From Methylomonas albis (lineage in GTDB: Bacteria; Pseudomonadota; Gammaproteobacteria; Methylococcales; Methylomonadaceae): DNA of 64,000 nucleotides. The stretch lies in assembly GCF_014850955.1 (NCBI RefSeq), contig NZ_JACXSS010000001.1, positions 2,480,001 through 2,544,000 of the forward strand, given 5' to 3'. Positions 57,283-64,000 of the stretch are shown here, piece by piece. The translations under genes and the position numbers were made by a program. The notes under the pieces were generated by a model, which made no database searches, was not told the DNA's origin, and worked only from the letters and a program-made list of their open reading frames with translations. Every line of letters begins with the position of its first letter. Positions within the stretch are counted from its first letter, which is position 1.

Positions 57283-58395
57283 TCAATGCGTCGCATCGAT
57301 ATGCTCGACCACTTCCAGATCGAAGCCGGACAAGCCTATGTATTTTTTCTGAGCGCCCATCACCTTCAAGCGCCGCACCCCCAAATCCGACAAGATACGC
57401 GAGCCGGCACCGGTGGTGCGCCAATCGGCATCGGCACTCAAGTCTTGGCTGTTTTTGACGCCGTGATCCTGCATTTGGTAGGTATGAATCAGTTCCACCA
57501 AGTCTTTGTTATTTTCTTTTTGACGGATGATCACCAATACGCCGCGACCGGCTTCGGCGATATTTTTCAAGGCCTCTCGGACCGGCAGACTGCAATCGCT
57601 ACGCTTGGAAAACAATAAATCGTCGATTAAATTGCGGGCATGGACCCGCACCAACACCGGGTCATCGCCTGCCACGTTGCCCATCACCAAGGCTAGATGC
57701 ACATTATCGTCGTTGCAGTCTTGGTAGGCGTAAAGCCTGAAGTCGCCGAATTCGGTCGGATAAACGCATTCGCTGATGCGCTCCAGCGTATTTTCGTGTT
57801 TGATGCGGTAATGAATCAAATCGGCAATGGTGCCAATTTTAAGATCATGCTGCTCGGCAAACACCTCCAGGTCAGGCCGGCGTGCCATCGAACCGTCGTC
57901 GTTCAATATTTCCACAATCACGGCTGCCGGCTCGACGCCCGCCAACCTGGACAGGTCGCAACCGGCTTCTGTGTGGCCAGCCCGGTTTAGTACGCCGCCG
58001 GCTTGCGCCATCAATGGAAAAATATGTCCGGGTTGCACCAGATCGCTCGGTTGCGCATTTTTTGCCACCGCCGCCTGTACTGTCAACGCGCGGTCGGCGG
58101 CTGAAATACCGGTTGTCACACCTGTAGCAGCCTCAATCGACACCGTAAAATTGGTGGTGTACGGGGTATTGTTGTCGGTGACCATCAGGGGCAAACGCAA
58201 TTGCTGGCAACGTTCGCGGGTCAAGGTCAGACAAATCAGACCACGGCCGTATTTGGCCATGAAATTAATGTCTTCCGGCCGGGCAAAAGCCGCCGCCATC
58301 AACAAATCGCCTTCGTTTTCCCGGTCTTCATCGTCCATGATGATGACCATTTTGCCTTGGCGGAGGTCGTCGATGATTTCTTCTATGCTATTCAT
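57283..58395 (-). CDS. ribB: DHBP synthase RibB with degenerate GTP cyclohydrolase II-like C-terminal domain
   Basis: The N-terminal domain (about 1-200) makes 3,4-dihydroxy-2-butanone 4-phosphate; DDEDRENEGDLLMAAAF and QAGGVLNRAGHTEAGCDLSR hold the active-site residues. The C-terminal half keeps the general RibA fold but lacks the three-cysteine zinc site and GDCxGSxRCDC-like segment; in its place is RNLIDDLLFSKRSDCSLPVR. GTP cyclohydrolase II activity is therefore not expected, and a separate RibA should exist. Such RibBX hybrids are known in Shewanella and relatives. It overlaps the ribE stop by 4 bases. Confidence 0.95.
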   Translation of the reverse strand: MNSIEEIIDDLRQGKMVIIMDDEDRENEGDLLMAAAFARPEDINFMAKYGRGLICLTLTRERCQQLRLPLMVTDNNTPYTTNFTVSIEAATGVTTGISAADRALTVQAAVAKNAQPSDLVQPGHIFPLMAQAGGVLNRAGHTEAGCDLSRLAGVEPAAVIVEILNDDGSMARRPDLEVFAEQHDLKIGTIADLIHYRIKHENTLERISECVYPTEFGDFRLYAYQDCNDDNVHLALVMGNVAGDDPVLVRVHARNLIDDLLFSKRSDCSLPVREALKNIAEAGRGVLVIIRQKENNKDLVELIHTYQMQDHGVKNSQDLSADADWRTTGAGSRILSDLGVRRLKVMGAQKKYIGLSGFDLEVVEHIDATH

Positions 58396-59048
58396 TTAAT
58401 AAAGCCTGCGTTTTGTAATAAGGCCTCGGTGACACCGCCTTGGCAGTACGCCGCCGCTTCGCCTTTCATTAAGCGTTCCAGATAGCGGGCCAGTAAATCC
58501 ACTTCCAGATTCACCTCGCTGCCTACCTGGGTGCTACCTAGGGTGGTTTCTTGTAAGGTATGCGGCACAATGTTCACGGAAAAATACGCGCCGTCCACAC
58601 TATTGACAGTCAGACTGATGCCATTAATACAGATTGAGCCTTTCTCGGCGATGTATTTGGCCAGCACATCCGGCGCCTTGAATTTGAAGCGAATCGAGCG
58701 ACCGTCGGCCTGTTTCTCGATCACTTTGCCGATGCCATCGACATGACCGCTGACGATATGTCCGCCCAGCCGGCCGGAGGGCGTCATCGCCAACTCCAGA
58801 TTAACCGGCGTACCGGTAGTCGCCGTTTTTAAAGTCGTGCACGATAAAGTCTCGTTGGAGACATCGGCAAAAAAATAACGCTCGCCCAATTCGACGGCGG
58901 TCAAACAAACACCGTTGACGGCAATACTGTCACCTAGTGCGCAACCGACTAAAGACAGTTTGCCCGTGTCGACTTTCAACCGACAGTCGCCGCCGCGCGG
59001 CTGGATGCTGGCGATTTTGCCGACTGCAAGTATGATACCTGTAAACAT
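58392..59048 (-). CDS. ribE: riboflavin synthase alpha subunit
   Basis: Riboflavin synthase dismutates two lumazines to riboflavin. The 218-residue protein consists of two repeated barrels: MFTGIILAVGKIASIQPRGG starts the first, IAVNGVCLTAVELGE marks it, and ICINGISLTVNSVDG marks the second, with GHIVSGHVDGIGKV between. The overlap with ribB (ATGA) shows co-translation. It follows ribD by 8 bases. Confidence 0.96.
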   Translation of the reverse strand: MFTGIILAVGKIASIQPRGGDCRLKVDTGKLSLVGCALGDSIAVNGVCLTAVELGERYFFADVSNETLSCTTLKTATTGTPVNLELAMTPSGRLGGHIVSGHVDGIGKVIEKQADGRSIRFKFKAPDVLAKYIAEKGSICINGISLTVNSVDGAYFSVNIVPHTLQETTLGSTQVGSEVNLEVDLLARYLERLMKGEAAAYCQGGVTEALLQNAGFIK

Positions 59049-59056
59049 TGTGACCT

Positions 59057-60145
59057 TTATATTCGCGAATTAAACGTCAGCCTCAAATCCGGGCCAACTT
59101 GTCTAACTTCAAGTAACTTTAACTGCTTTTTATCCGCCATCGTCCGCAAGCCGGGCAAATGAAAAAGTCCACGTCCCTCGTCGCCTAATATGCAAGGCGC
59201 CATATAGATCAGCCATTCGTCAACCAAACCACTATCGAGCAGCGCGCCGTTCAAGGTGGCGCCGGCTTCGATCAATACCGTATTAATTTGTAGCTCGGCC
59301 AACAATTTAAAAACCTGGGGTAAGTCTGCGCGTCCGTTCAGCGCATCGACCTGAAAAACTTTACAGCCCACGTCTCGCAATGTCTGCGTTTTAAGCACAT
59401 CGTCACTGCAGGTAATAATCCAGACATCCACTGCATTTTCCAGCAGTCTTACGGATAATGGCATGCGCAATTGCGAATCCAGCACCACTTTGACCGGCTG
59501 AACTGCGTCGAAATCAACGCGCGCATTCAACTGCGGATCGTCGTACAGCACCGTATCGATACCGGTGACAATCGCGCTGCTGGCCGCCCGCCAGAGCTGC
59601 ACGTCTTGCCTGGCATTGGCGGATGTGATCCATTGGCTCTCGCCGGACGCCAGCGCGGTGCGACCGTCCAGGCTCATAGCCAGCTTGCTGCGTATCCACG
59701 GCAAGCCCTGCTGCATACGTTTAAAAAAGCCTTGGTTTAGCTTTGCAGCTTCTTGCTCCAAGACGCCGACCAGCACCTCAATACCTGCTTCGCGGAGCTT
59801 TTGCAATCCGCGCCCAGCTACCAGGGGATTGGGGTCCGGCATGGCCACTACCACTCGACTGACGCCCGCCGCGGTTAATGCGTCGCTGCAAGGGCCGGTT
59901 TTACCGAAGTGACTGCAAGGTTCCAGCGTGACATAGGCCGTCGCACCTCGCGCGTTATCTGTTTTGCTCAGCGCATCGACTTCTGCATGGGCAAACCCGG
60001 CGCGCTGCGTCCGGCCTTCGGCAATAATCTTACCGTCCTTCACCAGCACACAGCCCACATGCGGGTTAGGGTCAGTCGTGTACCTGCCGTGTTCCGCCAG
60101 TTTAACCGCGCGGGCCATATAGGCCGCATCTTGACTAGACGTCAT
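59057..60145 (-). CDS. ribD: bifunctional riboflavin deaminase/reductase
   Basis: RibD deaminates and reduces the pyrimidine intermediate of riboflavin synthesis. The N-terminal deaminase (1-145) has zinc motifs HAEVDAL and [13 protein letters not shown]. The reductase (about 150-362) has [20 protein letters not shown] and [20 protein letters not shown]. Its start lies within the last codons of nrdR (11-base overlap). The length is standard. Confidence 0.96.
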   Translation of the reverse strand: MTSSQDAAYMARAVKLAEHGRYTTDPNPHVGCVLVKDGKIIAEGRTQRAGFAHAEVDALSKTDNARGATAYVTLEPCSHFGKTGPCSDALTAAGVSRVVVAMPDPNPLVAGRGLQKLREAGIEVLVGVLEQEAAKLNQGFFKRMQQGLPWIRSKLAMSLDGRTALASGESQWITSANARQDVQLWRAASSAIVTGIDTVLYDDPQLNARVDFDAVQPVKVVLDSQLRMPLSVRLLENAVDVWIITCSDDVLKTQTLRDVGCKVFQVDALNGRADLPQVFKLLAELQINTVLIEAGATLNGALLDSGLVDEWLIYMAPCILGDEGRGLFHLPGLRTMADKKQLKLLEVRQVGPDLRLTFNSRI

Positions 60146-60593
60146 GCTTTTGCAGATTTTCGATCATGGTGGTGAATTCGGAGACATCCTGAAAACTGCG
60201 ATACACCGAGGCAAAGCGCACGAAGGCCACATGGTCCAACGCCTGCAATTCCTGCATTACCAGTTCGCCTAATTCACGCGCAGGAATCTCGCGCTCGCCT
60301 TTTGCTGTCAGGGCTTTTTTGATGCGGCTAAGCGCCGCTTCGACCGCGTCGACCTGTACCGGGCGTTTTTCCAGGGCGCGTTGCATGCCGGCCCGCAACT
60401 TGGCTTCGTCGAAGCTCTGCCGGGCGCCGTTGCGTTTGATGATGCGCGGCAGGGTCAATTCAACTACTTCAAAGGTGGTAAACCGCTCTTTGCAGGCCAC
60501 GCATTCGCGGCGGCGTTTAACTTGATCGCCGTCGTCGGCCAAGCGGGTGTCGATTACCCGAGTATCTTGTGCTGAGCAAAACGGACAACGCAT
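60135..60593 (-). CDS. nrdR: transcriptional repressor NrdR
   Basis: NrdR represses ribonucleotide reductase genes in response to dATP/ATP. The 152-residue protein has an N-terminal zinc ribbon ([17 protein letters not shown] and [14 protein letters not shown]) and an ATP-cone domain (about 49-139, [20 protein letters not shown]). It is the first gene of the nrdR-ribDEBH-nusB-thiL-pgpA series, a common order. The ribosome site is weak. No NrdR box pair was recognised nearby. Confidence 0.97.
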   Translation of the reverse strand: MRCPFCSAQDTRVIDTRLADDGDQVKRRRECVACKERFTTFEVVELTLPRIIKRNGARQSFDEAKLRAGMQRALEKRPVQVDAVEAALSRIKKALTAKGEREIPARELGELVMQELQALDHVAFVRFASVYRSFQDVSEFTTMIENLQKHDV

Positions 60594-60676
60594 ATTAAAG
60601 AGCCAAATCGATGATCAAAGGGCGGCCATTTTATTACAGAATGGTTTTATATTGAAATCGGCTAATAAACCGGGCC

Positions 60677-63600
60677 TCATTCGTTGAATACTCCCTTTGC
60701 GACCGAACGGATATGCACGTCGCGTTGCGGATACGGTATCTCGATATGGTGGGCCAGCAATGCTTCGTATATTTGCGTGTGCAGGCGATGCGTAACCACC
60801 GTCCTATCACTAAGTTCACGGACAAATACGTTAATTTTGAACTGTAAGGCGCTATCGCCAAAGCCGACAAAGATCACCACCGGTTCCGGATCGCAAAGCA
60901 CTTGCTCAATGCTTTTTACCGCATCGGCCAAAATCTGCTCCACCATTTCCACATTGGTGCCGTAAGCCACGCTAACCGGCACCACCAATCTGGTCACGGT
61001 ATCCGACAAGGTCCAGTTGATCAAGCGGTCGGTAATGAAGGTTTTATTGGGCACCACCAACTCTTTTCTATCCCAATCAACGATATGCGTCGCCCGCATT
61101 TGTATTTTGCTAACCCGGCCTGTGACATCGCCGACGGTCACAGTGTCTCCGACCCGAATCGGCCGTTCGAACAGCAAAATAATACCCGATACCATATTGG
61201 CGAATATTTCCTGCAAGCCGAAACCCAAGCCTACCGAAAGTGCCGCAACCAGCCATTGTACTTGCGACCAGCTACCGCCAAGCTCGTTGGCAATCGCCAG
61301 AAAGGCCACGGTAATCAGTGAATAACGCACCAATTGAATCAGCGCGTAACGGCTACCGGCTGTCATAGCGAACTTGCCGGCGGTGATCAAGTCGACCAGA
61401 GCCGGAAAATTACTGGCGAATATAAAAGCCAGTCCGCTATACACTAAACAAATCAATAGATTGATCAAGGTAACGGGCGCTAATGTTTCCTTGCCCTCCA
61501 CCATTTCACTATGCTGCCACAACACCACCTGATCGAATACTGTCAAAGCCGGTAAAATATCGCTCCAGATCATCCAGAAACCGACCAACATGATCACCAT
61601 GACCACCGTGGTCAACAACTTATGGCTCTGCTGGTTAATTTTGGAAATATCCAGCAACTGCTCCTCGACAGGATACCCCCCTTCCAGATTGGCGCTGCTA
61701 ACGGCGGCTTGCTCGACCTGCTTGCGTTTTTTTTCCGCATTCTTCAACGCCAGCTTGCGTTCGGTATTGCGCAACCAGCGCAATACCAAGCCTTGGAACA
61801 ATACGGTGAGAAAGATCAAACGCAAGCTCATTATCAGCTTGCCTTGCAGTTCCAGCGCGCTTTGGTAATAGCCCGTCACCCCAAAACCGATGATTACCAA
61901 GGGTACCAACACCGCAATTGCGTACCACACATAGCGCAAACGGCTGATCCAGCCTGCCGATTGTAAATACCAATTCTTTGCCAATCCCGACTGTGGGTGC
62001 ATCAGACGGTGAAACAAATAGGCCATCGTTGCCATCATCACGATCAACGCGGTTCTGCCCAATGCATAACTGTGTTCGGAGAACAGATCATTACCGGTCA
62101 TTGAGATAAGAAACACGCAGGGCACCAGTATGAATCGGGCCCACTTCATTTGCGTGTGCAACAACAAAATGGCGTGATCAGACCAATGGAACAGGGTATC
62201 CGCGACGCCGCGCGGCCGAAACAATCGATAGAAGAACTGTACCAGGCACAATGACAAGGCCGAAGCGATTAAACCGGCGGCGAACGAGTGACTGAAAAAA
62301 TCGGCTCGCGCGTTCAATATCAGCACACCGCCGATCCAGGCCATCAATAAGGCCCCATAAAGAGACATCAATAACAGGTAAAGCAGACTGGAAACAATAT
62401 CGCCAAAATTGTGATTGATAGCTTTTTTAGCTAACAATACGGCGAGTTGCTGCTTGATTCGAACCCGGAAACGCCAATGGAGTATTACGATACCCAAGCC
62501 CACCAATACCAACAGCGGGAAATGGTTGATGCCATCCCAAAAAGCCGTCGCCACGCCCAGCCAATTGCTCGGACTCATGAACCACAGCAATGAGGAAAAA
62601 ATTTCCTGCAAATAATGTTTGTCGATAACCGGAGCGCTCGGTACCCACAATAAACGCTGATCCAGATAGCCGCTAAATTTATCGGCGATACTCAACATTT
62701 GCTGCAAACTAAAATCGACATCACCCAGCAGCCGGCCGTAGTCGCTATAACCACTCGCCAGTCTTGCCACCAAGTCTTTCTGGTCGTTCAACAACATACG
62801 TAACTCGGTACGCACCCGTAGCCTTTCCGACTCGTCCGTATCCGCCGGCAATTGGGCAATGCGCGTCAGCAACACCTGGTTAATATCGGCCAGACTTTTT
62901 TTGGCCTCGTCCAACTTAAACATTTCCAGACTGGTCAAGGCAATCTGGTTTTGAACCTCTTCACTCAAGGTGCTGTATTGTTTACGTTGCGGCAAGTTAC
63001 GGCGCTGTTCGCGTAGTAAATTGCCCAAAGCCGGACTTAAACCCGCAAGGCTAATTTTTTGCTCCGCGCTCTGAAAATCTTTTTGCAACTGTTTATAACG
63101 AACGTCTATTTCATTTTTTTGGAGCGAGTATTGCTCCGTGTTTTTATTGATCTCCTGCAAATTGCGGTTGAACTGCATATTCTCTTTCGTGGCGGCCCTA
63201 ATCAAAGGATGTTTGCTCTCCGCGTCCTTTTCGGCCTGCAATAATGCCGTCTGTTCTTTATCAGTTTCCTGTTGGCGCCGCTCCAGCAAGAAATTATCGA
63301 GGTCAGCAATTAGTAAACTCTGCTGCTCCCGTTGCAAGGTCAACAGATGTACGCGATCCTTGTTAGCTTGCACTTGCAAGGGATTACTAAGATTTTCCAA
63401 TTCCAGCGTTTTCAGCGTGCTGTTTAACAGACGAATCCGGCTATCCAGTTGTATCTGCCTGGCCTCTTTTTGATAAAGATTGTCACCAGCCCTGGATGCC
63501 AAACTCTGCTGTTCCTGCTGACTGGAAGTCTGTTTGCTCTTGATTTCGGAGACTTTTTCCCGAATCAATTGCGGCCGGCTATTCAATTCACCCAAAGTCG

Positions 63601-64000
63601 CTTCGATACGGCTGACTTCGGCGTCTAAATCACTAAGCTTGGTTTTTTCGATAAGCAGGCGTTGCTCTAACTCATCCGTCGGAAAAATCAGCAGTTTCTC
63701 GGATTTCCGATTTTTTAAATTGCTCTCGGCGTCGGCTATTTGCCTTGCCAATTGCTTAACTTCTATCGGTAGGCTGTTTAAAGCCTGCTTGAAGGATTCG
63801 GCTTGCGCGTCCTGTGCCTCCAATTCGTTGAGATTATCTTCACTTTCGTGGTACGCCGCCAGAATCCGATTTTTCTGCTCTTCAGGCAGATTTTGCTTAT
63901 CTTTGATGACTTGAATGCGTTGCTGTACATCGGTACGCGATAGCGCTTTATTGGCCGGGTTTTGATTTGCGGCGTACGCAAGGTTTAAACTGATCAGCAA
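60677..64000 (-). CDS. MscK/KefA-type mechanosensitive channel (N-terminus at window edge)
   Basis: This is a large osmotic-release channel. At least 1,107 residues are present; the first residues of the signal peptide (LLISLNLAYAANQ) touch the window edge, so the start is missing. A long periplasmic coiled coil (about residues 20-440) follows, then many membrane helices (480-860) and the MscS core: GLGFGLQEIFANMVSGIILL, FERPIRVGDTVTVGD and VPNKTFITDRLINWTLSD. A cytoplasmic vestibule ends the protein. The layout matches MscK. It may belong with the trehalose genes in osmotic adaptation. Confidence 0.93.
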   Translation of the reverse strand: MLISLNLAYAANQNPANKALSRTDVQQRIQVIKDKQNLPEEQKNRILAAYHESEDNLNELEAQDAQAESFKQALNSLPIEVKQLARQIADAESNLKNRKSEKLLIFPTDELEQRLLIEKTKLSDLDAEVSRIEATLGELNSRPQLIREKVSEIKSKQTSSQQEQQSLASRAGDNLYQKEARQIQLDSRIRLLNSTLKTLELENLSNPLQVQANKDRVHLLTLQREQQSLLIADLDNFLLERRQQETDKEQTALLQAEKDAESKHPLIRAATKENMQFNRNLQEINKNTEQYSLQKNEIDVRYKQLQKDFQSAEQKISLAGLSPALGNLLREQRRNLPQRKQYSTLSEEVQNQIALTSLEMFKLDEAKKSLADINQVLLTRIAQLPADTDESERLRVRTELRMLLNDQKDLVARLASGYSDYGRLLGDVDFSLQQMLSIADKFSGYLDQRLLWVPSAPVIDKHYLQEIFSSLLWFMSPSNWLGVATAFWDGINHFPLLVLVGLGIVILHWRFRVRIKQQLAVLLAKKAINHNFGDIVSSLLYLLLMSLYGALLMAWIGGVLILNARADFFSHSFAAGLIASALSLCLVQFFYRLFRPRGVADTLFHWSDHAILLLHTQMKWARFILVPCVFLISMTGNDLFSEHSYALGRTALIVMMATMAYLFHRLMHPQSGLAKNWYLQSAGWISRLRYVWYAIAVLVPLVIIGFGVTGYYQSALELQGKLIMSLRLIFLTVLFQGLVLRWLRNTERKLALKNAEKKRKQVEQAAVSSANLEGGYPVEEQLLDISKINQQSHKLLTTVVMVIMLVGFWMIWSDILPALTVFDQVVLWQHSEMVEGKETLAPVTLINLLICLVYSGLAFIFASNFPALVDLITAGKFAMTAGSRYALIQLVRYSLITVAFLAIANELGGSWSQVQWLVAALSVGLGFGLQEIFANMVSGIILLFERPIRVGDTVTVGDVTGRVSKIQMRATHIVDWDRKELVVPNKTFITDRLINWTLSDTVTRLVVPVSVAYGTNVEMVEQILADAVKSIEQVLCDPEPVVIFVGFGDSALQFKINVFVRELSDRTVVTHRLHTQIYEALLAHHIEIPYPQRDVHIRSVAKGVFNE

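Noticed and set aside
57238-60676. FMN riboswitch controlling the rib genes
   Set aside because: The rib genes overlap or nearly touch, leaving no room for an RFN element, and none is recognisable before nrdR or ribH.

Overview
The window looks like chromosome from a moderately GC-balanced gammaproteobacterium, most likely a Methylococcales methanotroph of the Methylomonas type. The grounds are indirect: a VPLPA-CTERM exosortase substrate, a RibB with a degenerate RibA-like tail, a treS-maltokinase fusion beside treYZ, a HiPIP, and overall gene similarity as I remember it. No methane monooxygenase or 16S gene lies in the window, so the genus is inference.

Layout. 1-4.0 kb: the end of an RND efflux operon (inner-membrane permease plus NodT-type outer-membrane lipoprotein). 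4.2-9.9 kb, minus strand: two tandem MCP-cheW pairs; the downstream MCP is a soluble poly-HAMP receptor whose reading frame is cut by an in-frame TAA. 10.4-15.3 kb: a small antitoxin-like ORF, then a convergent pair made of a large cellobiose-phosphorylase-like (beta-glucan phosphorylase) enzyme and a GH30 glucanase with a G-tract frameshift at its start. 15.6-16.2 kb: two small unknown proteins. 16.5-20.9 kb: a seven-PAS membrane histidine kinase overlapping a FixJ-like regulator. 21.2-24.5 kb: TreS-maltokinase. 25.2-31.1 kb: tamA-tamB. 31.9-38.3 kb: a stress cluster (coiled-coil protein, HiPIP, DUF3096, BON protein) leading into treZ-treY. 38.4-41.3 kb: an AT-rich accessory patch with a VPLPA-CTERM protein, a decayed transposase fragment, a frameshifted NTP-pyrophosphatase-like gene and an orphan gene. 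41.3-45.6 kb: HisKA_2 kinase plus REC-PAS-PAS-GGDEF-EAL protein, forming an operon with the orphan. 45.9-46.8 kb: a broken GGDEF remnant and a small exported protein. 46.9-52.8 kb: bacterioferritin-like protein, fumC, a rubredoxin-MBL protein and a DCC protein on the minus strand, divergent from acnA. 53.1 kb: initiator tRNA-Met. 53.3-54.9 kb: an exported GlcG/HbpS-like protein and a HEAT-repeat protein. 54.9-60.6 kb, minus strand: nrdR-ribD-ribE-ribB-ribH-nusB-thiL-pgpA. 60.7-64.0 kb: an MscK-type mechanosensitive channel, cut by the window edge.

How it works together: much of the middle concerns carbon storage and osmotic stress (TreS-maltokinase, TreZ/TreY, BON, MscK) and signalling (MCPs, FixJ-type two-component system, c-di-GMP enzymes). 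Motifs of the form [AG]TA[CA]GTA[GCA] recur upstream of the PAS kinase, of the kinase/c-di-GMP operon and in the AT-rich patch. They resemble published FixJ boxes and suggest a local regulon.

Five coding sequences carry single-base-type lesions: an in-frame TAA (MCP), a missing start codon (treY), and frameshifts in GH30, the NTPase-like gene and the GGDEF remnant. Either the sequence contains errors or this strain has several recent pseudogenes. I see no CRISPR array, prophage or intact insertion sequence.
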